64,000 nucleotides of DNA, taken from contig NC_085095.1 in assembly GCF_963422355.1 (NCBI RefSeq), forward strand, positions 7,035,327 through 7,099,326. Direction: 5' to 3'. Of the stretch, positions 45,501 to 56,584 are shown in pieces. A program made the position numbers and the translations under genes. The notes under the pieces were generated by a model. The model was not told the DNA's origin. It did no database searches and saw only the letters and a list, made by a program, of their open reading frames with translations. The number at the start of each line of letters is the position of its first letter. Positions within the stretch are counted from its first letter, which is position 1. This DNA is from Corticium candelabrum (taxonomy: Eukaryota; Porifera; Homoscleromorpha; Homosclerophorida; Plakinidae).

Positions 45501-48500
45501 ACTGAAGACATATACTGGGGAGCCGGTACCTGTATGTGGAAAGTTGGAAGTGTGGATAGACACTCCAGATGGACGCCGATTGTCTCTTCCGCTTGTGGTA
45601 GTGGCAGGCTCTGGCTCGAGTATATTAGGAAGAGACTGGATTCGACAAGTACAAATTGATTGGGGAAGAGTTCATCTTTTGGAGGCAAACCCTAACCAAG
45701 GGAAAGTGGAAGGGTTATTGTTATTACACAGTCAAGTGTTCAGTGGGAGGTTAGGCAGATTACAAAGTGTGGAAGTGAAATTGCCAGTGACAGAAATGAC
45801 GAGTCCCAAGTTTACCGACCAAGACAAGTACCATATACTTTGAGAGACAAGATAGAGGAAGAATTGTTCGACCTCACGAAAGCCGGAATTATTGAGCCAA
45901 TTCACTATTCGGAGTGGGCGGCTTCCATAGTTCCAGTGTTGAAAAACATTGGAAAGGTCAGAATGTGTGGAGACTATCGGTTGACAGTGAAGTGTCAAAA
46001 TGTGATACTTATCCCATTCCACGCATTGAAGACCTGTTTGCTCGAATATCAAGAGGACAGAAGTTTACAACCCTGGATTTGGATAGAGCATATCAACAGC
46101 TCGTACTTGATGAGGAATCACGTAAGTATGTCGTCATAAATACCCACCAAGGATTATTTCAGTACAATAGACTACCGTTTGGTGTTTCATCTGCTCCCGG
46201 TATCTTTCAAAGGACCATGGAAACTAGGTTGCAAGCAATTCCAGGAGTAGTGGTCTACTTAGATGACATATTAATAACAGAAAAAAATGAACAAGAGCAT
46301 TTGTCTAACTTAGATAAAGTATTGACAAAATTGGAAGAGGCTGGACTAAGGCTGAATAAAGACAAATGCCAGTTCATGCAATCTGAAGTAGTGTATTTGG
46401 GACATGTCATTGACAGGACAGGGTTACATCTGGACAAGGGGCGAATCCAGGCAATTACGGAAACACCCAGACCACAAAACGTTACAGAATTTACCAACAG
46501 TTCTAGCTCCACTACATAGATTGTTACGAAAAGGAGTAAAGTGGAACTGGTCATGTGAACAAGAACGAGCTTATCGCCAATCAAAACAACTGTTACTGTC
46601 AGCCACAGTGTTAGCACATTTCGATCCACGGCAAGAGTCTGTCGTAACTTGTGATGCTTCGTCGTACGGTTTAGGTGCTGTATAGGCTCAGAAAGGAAAG
46701 GATGGAAAAGAACATCCAGTAGCATTTGCATCGAGAACATTGATGAAAGCGGAGAGGAATTATGCACAGGTAAGAAGCATTGGCAGTAATTTTTTTGTCT
46801 ACAAAGGTTTCGCCAATATCTGTTTGGTAGAGAGTTTGTGCTAGTCTCAGACCATAAACCACTGGTAGGATTGTTTGGGGAAATATGCCTCTACCGCCAA
46901 TGGCATCAGCAAGAATTCATGGATGGGCCATGATCCTATCAGGTTACAGTTATAAGTTGCGACACAAACCAGGCCGGGACATCGGTAATGCAGACGCCTG
47001 CAGTCGATTACCCTTACAACTATCATCGACAACTGAGGAAGAACAACCAGAGACAATTCAATTTTTACAGTAACTGGAATCGTCACCAGTATTGGCAAGA
47101 GATGTTATAAGATGGACAGAACAAGACTCTATGCTGTCTAGGGTACAATATTATGTTCATCATGGTTGGCCCAATAAGCCACTAATTAAAATGTTAACTC
47201 CTTACTGGCGAAGAGCAAGTGAATTATCTATAGAAGAGGAATGCGTATTATGGGGGTACAGGGTGATCGTACCACCAGATGGACGCCACGACGAAAATTA
47301 CGATGGAAAAGTTAAGAAGAAATTTCTCAACTCATGGAATTCCTGAAAAACTGGTATCAGACAATGGGTCAGTATTCACCAGTCAAGAGTTTACAGATTT
47401 TGTAAAATCGAATGGCATAGACCACATTAAAACAGCACCGTATCATCCGTCAAGTAATGGGCAGGCGGAAAGAGCAGTACAAGTATTGAAGAAAGGACTG
47501 TCCTTAGCAAAACAAGGAACATTGACATATCGCTTGACACAAGTGTTGTTCAGCTACCGGATTACACCGCATTCCACGACAGGAATATCGCTTGTGGAAT
47601 TATTAATGGATCACAAATTACGGTCACGTTTAGATTTGTTACACACCAACTTGGAGCAAACAGTACAGAAAAAGCAATGGCAACAGAAACAATTCTACAA
47701 GGGTAACCGGAATAGAATGATAGACCTTTACAACGGGGTGAAAGTCTACTTGCGCAATTACAACAGAAGTCGCCCTTGGGTAGCTGGTGTAGTTCAGTCC
47801 AAAACAGGCCCCCTATCATACACTATCAAACTGGAGGATGGGAGGGTAGTCAAACGACATTGAGATCAGATTTGAAAACCTTACAATCGGAAAGACATGA
47901 AGGAGGTGAACCAGAAGACCTACTGGCAGAACCAATACATCCAATGGATAAACCATGTTCAAGAGCAATGGTACCGGTATCGCCAGGAAGACCCAAAGAG
48001 TGGGTTGTCGCACCAGACTTACCAGAACAACAACAAGATGGAGTTGATAAACAAATAGAACAGGACGCGATGGTATCATCGCCAGAGATTAGTACAGGAC
48101 CAGAAGACTTAGAGACACATGTGGAACCAACTACAGCATCAAAGCTACGTGCCAGCAAAGGAGTGACTCCAATCCACCGTTCCAGCAGAAGGAGAAAGGC
48201 ACCTGACAGACTGAATTTTTAGTAGATTAGACTATTGTGTTGTACTATATACCTCTTAATTGTTAATATCAGTCACATAGTTGGGGGGGGAGGATGTAGT
48301 AGATACATCCGAGAAATTGCATTGTGTTAGTTTAGTCATTGACCGGCATTTAGGACTAGCCAGTCATTCTTGAAATAGATCGCCTTGAGTGAACAGTAAG
48401 ACCAGTTGAGCGCGTGCTAAGGACGCAGTTACTTGTGACACAACCATGGACAATTAAATTTTTACAGCAACTAGAATCGTCACCAGTATTGGCAAAAGAT

Positions 48501-50436
48501 GTTAGAAGATGGACAGAACAAGACCCTATACTGTCTAGGGTACAAGCATGTGAATTATCTACGTATAGAAGAGGGAAGCATATTATGGGGGTACAGGGTG
48601 ATTGTACCACCACAAGGGTAACAACGAGTTTTGGAGGAGTTACATGCCGGTCATCCTGGTGTGGCACGGATGAAAGGCTTAGCCAGAGCAATAGTCTGGC
48701 CTGGACTGGATGAAGACATTGAATGCAAGGTCCAAAGTTGTTCTCGTTGTCAAGAAACAAGAAACCCACCACCAAAAGCTCCATTGCATCCCTGGTAGTG
48801 GCCCCATCAGCCGTGGATGAGGGTGCACGTGGACTACGCTAATCCTTGCTAGAAAAAATGTTTATTGTATTCATTGACGCACACTTGAAGTGATTGAAGT
48901 CGAACCTGTAGAATCAGCGACTACAAAAACTACGGTGGAAAGTTAAGAAAATTTCTTAACTCATGGAATTCCTGAAAAGCTGGTATCAAACAATGGGTCA
49001 GTATTCACCAGTCAAGAATTTACCGATTTTGTAAAATCGAATGGCACAGACCACATTAAAAACAGCACCTTATCATCCGTCAAGTAATGGGCTGGCGGAA
49101 AGAGCAGTACAAGTATTAAAGAAAGAACTATCACTAGCAAAACAAGAAACATTGACATATCGCTTGACAGAAGTGTTGTTCAGCTACCGGATTGCACCGC
49201 ATTCCACGACAGGAATATCGCATGAGGAATTATTAATGGATTACAAACTACAGTCACGTTTAGATTTGTTACACCCCAACTTGGAGCAAATGGTACACAA
49301 AGCAATCGCAACAGAAACATTTCTACAAGGGTAACCGGAATAGAATGATAGACCTTTACAATGGAGTGAGAGTCTACGTGCGCAATTACAACAGAGGTCG
49401 TCCTTGGTAGATGGTGTAGTTCAGTCGTAAACAGGCCCCTTATTATACACTATCAAACTGGAAGATGGGAAGGTAGTCAAGCGACATTCAAATCAGATTC
49501 GGAAAACCTTACAATCAGAAACACATGAAAGAGGTAAACCAGAATACCTACTAATGGAACCAATGCATCCACAGGATAAACCATGTTCAAGAGTAATGGT
49601 ACTGGTATCGCTGGGGGAACTTGAACAGTGGCATGTCGCACCAGACTTACCGAGCAACAAAAAGATGGAGTTGACAAACAAATAAAACCATTACCGAAGA
49701 TTAGCACAGAACCAGAAGACTTAGAGATACACGTGCAACCAACTGGAGCATCAAAACTACATGCCATGCAACAAAGGAGTGACTCCAGTCGCCGTGCCAG
49801 CAAAAGAAGAAAGGCACCAGACTGACTGAATTTTTAGTAGATTAGACTGTGTTGTACTGCATCCCTCTTAATTGTTAATATCAGTCACATAGTCAGGGGG
49901 AAAAGATGTAGTATATAAATCCGGGAACTCGTATTGTGTACATTTCAGTCATTGACCAGCATTTATGACTACCCAGTCATTCTTGAAATAGATCGACTAT
50001 TAAATCTAAATCGTTGTACTATGACTGATGGCTTCAGGTTGAAATGTTCTGTCAATGTCTGTAGTATTTCGTCGACTGGCTTGTCTTTAGGCTTCCACTA
50101 AACGTCCTAGACTTCGATACGTGCGACCTCCAATCACGCTTACTAGAATAGCTCTTTGTCTATCAGCGTCGTCTATGCCATTTGCTGCAAAGTATTGTTC
50201 TAACTTTTCTGCGTAAAGTGGACATTCTTCCTTCGATTCGTCAAACTCTGCTATTTGTACAAATACTGCCATCATCCTTGTTACCAGATTTCACAAGTAA
50301 CTGCGTCCTTAGCACGCGTTCAACAGGTCTTGCTGTAAACTCAAGTCGATCTATTTCAAGAATGACTGGCTAGTCATAAATGACGGTCAATGACTGAAAC
50401 GTAACACAATACAAGTTCCCAGGTGTATGTACTACA
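45500..50436. mobile_element. Gypsy X insertion, copy 3 (rearranged, with inner duplication)
   Basis: It starts in the protease region at the LRR junction. RT follows (45840-46490; LDRAYQQLVLDEE and an intact VVYLDDILI near 46250), then RNase H (DASSYGLGAV near 46660). Integrase is missing its zinc finger near 47275, and a tail runs to 48220. A full sense LTR (48295-48440) follows, then a second stretch of pol with integrase to 49830. The end is a partial sense LTR (49907-50002), antisense gag (50003-50288) and an antisense LTR (50289-50436) followed by GTTAG at 50437. Its right end is the same insertion edge as in copy 2. Confidence 0.8.
48295..48440 (+). repeat. internal sense LTR in Gypsy X copy 3
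   Basis: 146 bp from TGTAGTAGATACATCC to CTTGTGACA, preceded by a GGGGGGGGAGGA polypurine run. It is joined on the right directly to mid-pol sequence rather than to gag, so it marks a rearrangement within the element. Confidence 0.75.
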
Positions 50437-50441
50437 GTTAG

Positions 50442-51640
50442 TCTACTAAACACAACATTTATCATATTCACATCAGAAAGCCGCAAACTTGCCAACTACA
50501 TGCATGCCACACTTACCATCCATAATTAAGACTAAATCATCCAACACTCTAGTCTAATCTTACAACGTAAATAAGTTAATGACTAACTAAAATGGTTACA
50601 GATTTTATTGTACAAGTACAATCTGCAATGTGAAATGCAACTAATTTATTAGTAAGTTACTTTTGATTAGGAAACGATGACAAATCATCTATAAACTTAA
50701 TTTGTTGCAAGTTGTCAAGTGTATTCCTATGTTTGCTAGGATTATTTTTAGAGCATCGAGGCATTACACATAGCAACGGGTTGATACACTAGCATACAAG
50801 TCAATACAACGACTGAATACACCTAGCAACACCTCTGTATTGCAATGGTACAGAGACTTTCACTGTTCTCTGTTCTTCCTTTGGGGAGTTGACATGTCAA
50901 TCAATCAAGAACACACGTCACTTTACGGGTCCATTACTGAGTACAGTCACGTACATAAACCCCAAAGTGAAAATCATTCATATTCGGTGGTTTATAGCTC
51001 AAAATTTTGTTAAAAGGATGTGAAAAGGGAGAAGCAACATGCAGGAGAGGCGACAAACAACAACTAAACACTTAGCCCTTGAGTCTTGGGAATATTCGTG
51101 GTATTGTCTCCCCGACCATTCTAACTCATAGCTAGACTACACATGAATGTAAAATGAGATAGTTTCTTTGAAGTTTGCTGGCAAATTGAACAGTTTATTT
51201 CACATAATACCCTGTGGTTTCAGTTAGTACCATGTGGTTTTGTTCAGTATAATTGCTTTATTGGGCACAAGGCAAAAATTACAGAACACCACAGTCTACT
51301 TCCAATTATATTCCAAAAGGTAAATTTACTACCACATTTCCAATAAAGGTGCCCTTCTCCTTTTTCCTTGAGTTTAGTCCCTCCAGTTTCAGTATAATTG
51401 ACATCTTGGCAGCTGCTGATAGTCATCTGTGATTTTGAATTATCTTGGTCTTCGTTGCTTTGGGAAGGGCTTGCAGTTTTTCTTATACCAGTATATCATG
51501 ACTGCATGGCACCAGGACTTTGGGAGTACAGAATTGCTTCTGTTTCCAGTTTGTCTAATGATGAGTTGTTCATCCACATTTTGGTTAAACAATTCTGTAA
51601 GAATGAAAAACTGTCATGGCCCAATCTTCAACACATGCCT
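50442..51640 (-). other. intron segment, third copy
   Basis: Close match to 43247-44515 and, from about 50740, to 6650-7600. It includes the exon-like relic at 51306-51594, which ends KGTFIGNVVVNLPFGI plus stop. No other gene is seen. Confidence 0.6.
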
Positions 51641-52140
51641 GGAATTGTCATACGAGCACCGGACAAGACTAGCTTGAGAGAGTCTGGAGACGAGGATAAG
51701 TGTAAACACGTTCGAAGTTTCGAAAAACTTGATCTTGTCGAGCATGCTGATACGCTGTGCATGTCTTTAGCATCGATATGGGCATGGAAAATTGTCACTG
51801 ACTGCCTAGGGAACTTGTCTACTAGTGCTAAGTTACTAACTAAAGCTATTACAATCGACTTTGTGATTTGTATTGGCTTGGATTAGAAAGTAGCCCGGAT
51901 AAACAGGGGGGCGCTAGAGGGTTAATTAATGATAGCTTGCTTGTGTTGTACTCTGTCCACGTATAGAAATGCTGTACAGCTAACATATTAGACCAAACAC
52001 AAGCAATCTATGTTGCTCTAGCACTTCACCGCAAAGCCAGCAAACCCCCACTCCAATGACCACGCCCACGTTTGGCATAACCACGCCCATTTAGCCACAC
52101 CTACACCGCCACGCCTTTGAGATATTCTGGGGAGAACACG
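51641..52140 (+). other. unit-specific insert with a short plus-strand open frame
   Basis: The other two intron copies are continuous here, so about 500 bp was gained or exchanged in this copy. A frame from about 51641 to 51886 reads GIVIRAPDKTSLRESGDE, then LVEHADTLCMSLASIWAWK, and ends FVICIGLD plus stop. Composition looks coding, but I do not recognise it and no start or acceptor is convincing. Downstream bases contain CCACGCC repeats. Confidence 0.35.
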
Positions 52141-52407
52141 GCCCGCATGTATGGTCTACGTCGGATAAACAGCCTGTTCTCAGGGACTATGCGGCTGTAA
52201 CTCGCTTGAGAGAACTTCTGAGAGAACTTCTGAAGCGCTGTTGGTTTTGGGCTTGACCACATCAGCGCTTCCTGGGCTTGTTCTTGAGGGAGTTACAGCC
52301 GCATTATGCCATAGTCCCCTCGGTCAGAGTATCTATCCTATACGTAAATAAAATTAGTGGTATCTCTCTCTCTAGTTATGACAGTCACAAGTAATACTAC
52401 CATTTAC

Positions 52408-55210
52408 CTGTATTTGGTACACTTCCTATACCACAATTGCTTAGATCCAACCTCAACATGTTCAGTCCATTCCATACATTGTTGGGAAGACACAACAATC
52501 TCTTGTTACCAGATAAATTCAATCTTCGTAAATATTTCCACTGCAAACATGAAAATGTGGGAAATACTTCTAGTTTGATTTCTGACAAATCCAGCTCTTC
52601 TAGATCATGAAGATCATTCCATTCAGCTGGCAGTTGCTGTATGTTACACCTACTCAATTTTAACTTTTTCAACTTGGTAAGACCTGTACATGAGAATGTC
52701 TGATAAATTTCGTTCCCTGACAAATTCAGCTCTTCTAGATCATGAAGATCATTCAATTCAGCTGGCAGCTGCTGTATGTTACACACACTCAAATCTAACT
52801 TTTTCAACTTGGTAAGACCTGTACATGAGAATGTCTGAAGATTTTTGTTCCGTGACAAATCCAGCTCTTCTAGATCATGAAGATCATTCAATTCAGCTGG
52901 CAGCTGCTGTATGTTACAGCTAATCAAATTTAACTTTTTCAACTTGGTAAGACCTGTACATGAGAATGTCTGAAGATTTTCGTTCCCTGACAAATTCAGC
53001 TCTTCTAGATCATGAAGATCATTCAATTCAGCTGGCAGCTGCTGTATGTTACAGCTACTCAAATTTAACTTTTTCAACTTGGTAAGACCTGTACATGAGA
53101 ATGTCTGATAAATTTCGTTCCCTGACAAATTCAGCTCTTCTAGATCATGAAGATCATTCAATTCAGCTGGCAGCTGCTGTATGTTACACACACTCAAATC
53201 TAACTTTTTCAACTTGGTAAGACCTGTACATGAGAATGTCTGAAGATTTTTGTTCCGTGACAAATCCAGCTCTTCTAGATCATGAAGATCATTCAATTCA
53301 GCTGGCAGCTGCTGTATGTTACAGCTACTCAAATTTAACTTTTTCAACTTGGTAAGACCTGTACATGAGAATGTCCGAAGTTTATTGTTCCATGACAAAT
53401 CCAGCTCTTCTAGATCATGAAGATCATTCAATTCAGCTGGCAGCTGCTGTATGTTACACTCCCTCAAATTTAACTTTTTCAACTTGGTAAGACCTGTACA
53501 TGAGAATGTCTGATAAATTTCGTTCCATGACAAATCCAGCTCTTCTAGATCATGAAGATCGTTCAATTCAGCTGGCAGCTGCTGTATGTTACACCAACTC
53601 AAATTTAACTTTTTCAACTTGGTAAGACCTGTACATGAGAATGTCTGAAGATTTTTGTTCCATGACAAATCCAGCTCTTCTAGATCATGAAGATCATTCC
53701 ATTCAGCTGGCAGCTGCTGTATGTTACAGCTACTCAATTTTAACTTTTTCAACTTGGTAAGACCTGTACATGAGAGTGGCTGAAGATTTTCATTCCATGA
53801 CAAATCCAGCTCTTCTAGATCATGAAGATCATTCCATTCAGCTGGCAGCTGCTGTATGTTACAGCTACTCAATTTTAACTTTTTCAACTTGGTAAGACCT
53901 GTACATGAGAATGTCTGAAGATTTTTGTTCCATGACAAACTCAGCTCTTCTAGATCATGAAGATCATTCAATTCAGCTGGCAGCTGCTGTATGTTACACT
54001 CACTCAAATTTAACTTTTTCAACTTGGTAAGACATGTACATGAGAATGTCTGAAGATTTTCGTTCCCAAACAAATCCAGCTCTTCTAGATCATGAAGGTC
54101 ATTCCATTCAGCTGGCAGCTGCTGTATGTTACACCAAGTCAAATTTAACTTTTTCAACTTGGTAAGACCTGTACATGAGAATGGCTGAAGATTTTTGTTC
54201 CCTGACAAATCCAGCTCTTCTAGATCATGAAGATCATTCCATTCATCTGGCAGCTGCTGTATGTTACACCAACTCAAATTTAACTTTTGCAACTTGGTAA
54301 GACCTGTACATGAGAATCGCTGAAGATTTTCGTTCCCTGACAAATACAGCTCTTCTAGATCATGAAGATCATTCAATTCAGCTGACAGCTGCTGTATGTT
54401 ACAGCTAATCAAATTTAACTTTTTCAACTTGGTAAGACCTGTACATGAGAATGGCTGAAGATTTTCGTTAAATGACAAATCCAGCTCTTCTAGATCATGA
54501 AGATCATTCCATTCAGCTGGCAGCTGCTGTATGTTACAGCTAATCAAATTTAACTTTTTCAACTTGGTAAGACCTGTACATGAGAATGGCTGAAGATTTC
54601 TGTTCCATGACAAATCCAGCTCTTCTAGATCATTCAAGAGTGTTGCCTCTCTTATCATCTCTGTGTTGCAATATTTGAAGGACTGCAGATTGTTGCGTGC
54701 TAGATTCACTTTGCACAGTTTCACATTGTCGCAGATCATAGACAAAGTTGCTTGTGTCAAACCACATTCCACCATTTCCACTTCCACAAGAGTACTGGGC
54801 AGTTGACATGACATTAGCTCATCAAACAGCAATGGATTGCGACGGTTGCCACACACAGACAAAACCTTAAGACATGGAAGAAGAGAAACAACAGTAGGGA
54901 CCTCCTGGAGACCAATGGGTGTAAGCCGCGGTGAAAAGTAGGAAGTTCTGGAATCGTGGTAATCACTTGTATGCAAATGAATTTCTTCTAGTTTCCTCAG
55001 TTTGGCAATGCCTTCGGGTATAGAGTGGATGTCGTCTGTACAAAGTTTCAATACCTTCAGTCCACTCGTCTCGCATATTTCTTCAGGAAATGCAAACAAG
55101 TGTGCATCTAGAAGATTCAATTCCAGTCTCTTTTGCTCATTAACCTTCGGCGAAAACTCTTCCATCTGACTAGTTCGCCGACTGACCGCCGCAACGGGAG
55201 GAAACGCCAT
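52408..55210 (-). CDS. LRR-Roc-COR-Death protein, unit 2, exon 1 (15 double-LRR cassettes)
   Basis: A single 2,803-bp exon encodes residues 1-934. It has the same start (MAFPPVAAVSRRT) and the same 210-residue N-terminal LRR block as unit 1. Then come 14 cassettes of exactly 45 residues, one of 47, and a 47-residue end cap ending VPNT. The first-LRR variable pair takes forms IS, SW, TW, SE, SS, RE, SV and SR; the second LRR varies as SFNEN, SGNEN, FGNEN, SWNKN, SWNNK and SGNEI. Cassettes 10-11 and 13-14 share the same variable residues in sequence, a sign of recent block duplication. It lacks four cassettes relative to unit 1. No stop interrupts the exon, so it is probably still functional if spliced to 38698. 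Confidence 0.9.
52570..54625 (-). repeat. 135-bp tandem cassette array coding for paired LRRs (unit 2)
   Basis: Fifteen in-frame units carry the same invariant framework as in unit 1, such as TCTAGATCATGAAGATCATT on the plus strand, and the same six-base hypervariable window. Confidence 0.95.
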
Positions 55211-55365
55211 GCTTAGTAATCATGTGACTCGTGAACTCGAGGGGAAGGGTCACAACACAAGTCACGTGCTAGTTAGCATAACGTCATGACGTCATCAGTA
55301 CCAAAATGATATCTTCTTTGGAGTGTACAATACTGCGCTGCAGATATGCTATATGTATCTGTTTG
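55211..55365 (-). promoter_or_regulatory. conserved promoter block of ROCO unit 2
   Basis: E-box CACGTG at 55263-55268, CRE TGACGTCA at 55287-55294 and a weaker TATA-like AGATACATATAGC near 55350-55360. It matches the unit 1 promoter with small insertions, including ATGACGTC added next to the CRE. Confidence 0.5.
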
Positions 55366-56130
55366 TTCCGTACATGTCCGTTTATTTGTGTGTTTATTTG
55401 TCTGTTTATCCGCTTGTTTGTTTGTCTGTTTTTCTATCTATTCATTTTTGTTTTTTTCCTAGGCTTGATTGATTGATATAATCAACTTTGACGTTGCAAT
55501 TTTAGACTTGTGATACAAATAGAATTTGTCTGCCTCTCTCAAACTTGAAATTACTTAATTAAACCACCTACAGATTAGACATTGCATGGCCATGAATGTA
55601 ACGACTTCAGGTTCACACTACATTGTACATCCAATTCTTTACCCATGACCCCATTCTCGAGCTCGACCTTCTATTGTATTCTAAAATTTCCAAGTATTAC
55701 TGGGAGTCTCCGGCACTAGCTAAGGCATTAGCTTTCTGCACGACTAGCCATGCAGACATTCGATCGTTTCCTCCAGTAACAGACAAACTCAGAGTAGTTG
55801 TTTTCCCTTCGCTGTTCACAGTTCTTTGCTCTGGACACAACAGTATTGGGGTATCTTTCTGCTTTCTGCCCCATCTCCAAAATGGTCAAAGACGGGATGA
55901 ACTCGAGTGTTGATCTAGTGGTATACCTTCACTGGACAGGGCTGGTTTAGCATTCTCCTTCGCTCCTTCCTTACTGAACCTGCAAATCCATCGATATCTT
56001 ATTCTGCAGATTTTGATAAGGCTCCAGCACTTGACAGATGAGTGAAGACTACATCTAATCAATGTTCGATCCCTCTGACATCAGTGAGCATCTAGATGCT
56101 GAGAGCTGTCTCTTGGTTTTTCTGTGATGA

Positions 56131-56181
<51 letters not shown>

Positions 56182-56361
56182 AATCAAATATATTAGAACT
56201 TTTATCTATGATACATTTTGCAATGCAGGCCGGGTACTACGTACTGTCTAACTACTAGTAGTGTTCATCAACTAAACTAAGCTAAAATTGAGACTCGTGT
56301 AAAACAAAATGAGGACTACACTTAAAAACTACAGTGTACAAGCAAAGCCTCCAGTACCAGC
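55366..56361. other. 5' flank of ROCO unit 2
   Basis: Duplicate of 11600-12370 up to a (TCTG)n run. From about 56181 the sequence is unique and shows no gene until the Gypsy E LTR. Confidence 0.5.
56130..56180. repeat. (TCTG)n microsatellite
   Basis: About 12 units; it corresponds to the shorter run at about 12348 beside unit 1. Confidence 0.9.
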
Positions 56362-56465
56362 TGACATGTAATGTAATTAGATTCACTATCCCGTATGTGT
56401 AATCGGAAATAGACCAGAACGATTCTGACTGTCACGAAGAGCACAGCTGTAACCGTTATCTTACA
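56362..56465 (+). repeat. 5' LTR of Gypsy E
   Basis: 104 bp from TGACATGTAATG to TTATCTTACA, identical to 59373-59476. Confidence 0.95.
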
Positions 56466-56478
56466 TGGTGTCAGGAGT

Positions 56479-56534
56479 GGGATAGTGAATCTAATTACAT
56501 TACATGTCATCTATCTGTCTCTGGGTGACTTCAA
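56479..56534. repeat. inverted 56-bp copy of the Gypsy E 3' end
   Basis: Exact reverse complement of 59348-59403, which covers the polypurine region and first 31 bases of the 3' LTR. It begins at the GGGATAG of the primer-binding region. Confidence 0.9.
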
Positions 56535-56584
56535 GTTTGTCCTCGTCGCCGTCTGCGGCCCAAGTGAATGTTCGGTAGACGGAG

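Larger units (their letters stand above)
38699..52407 (-). other. 13.7-kb intron 1 of ROCO unit 2, with a collapsed third unit
   Basis: Donor ACAG|GTAAAT at 52408/52407 and acceptor TACTTGTAG at 38699. Inside lie Gypsy X copy 2, intron sequence, an LRR exon relic (45076-45500), Gypsy X copy 3 and intron sequence again. The order shows that one further unit was once present and lost its Roc-COR-Death exons and most of its LRR exon. Whether splicing still spans this distance cannot be judged from sequence alone. Confidence 0.7.

Noticed and set aside
52020..52140. CCACGCC-rich stretch as a promoter or CpG feature
   Set aside because: It is short, found in only one copy, and no gene starts beside it.
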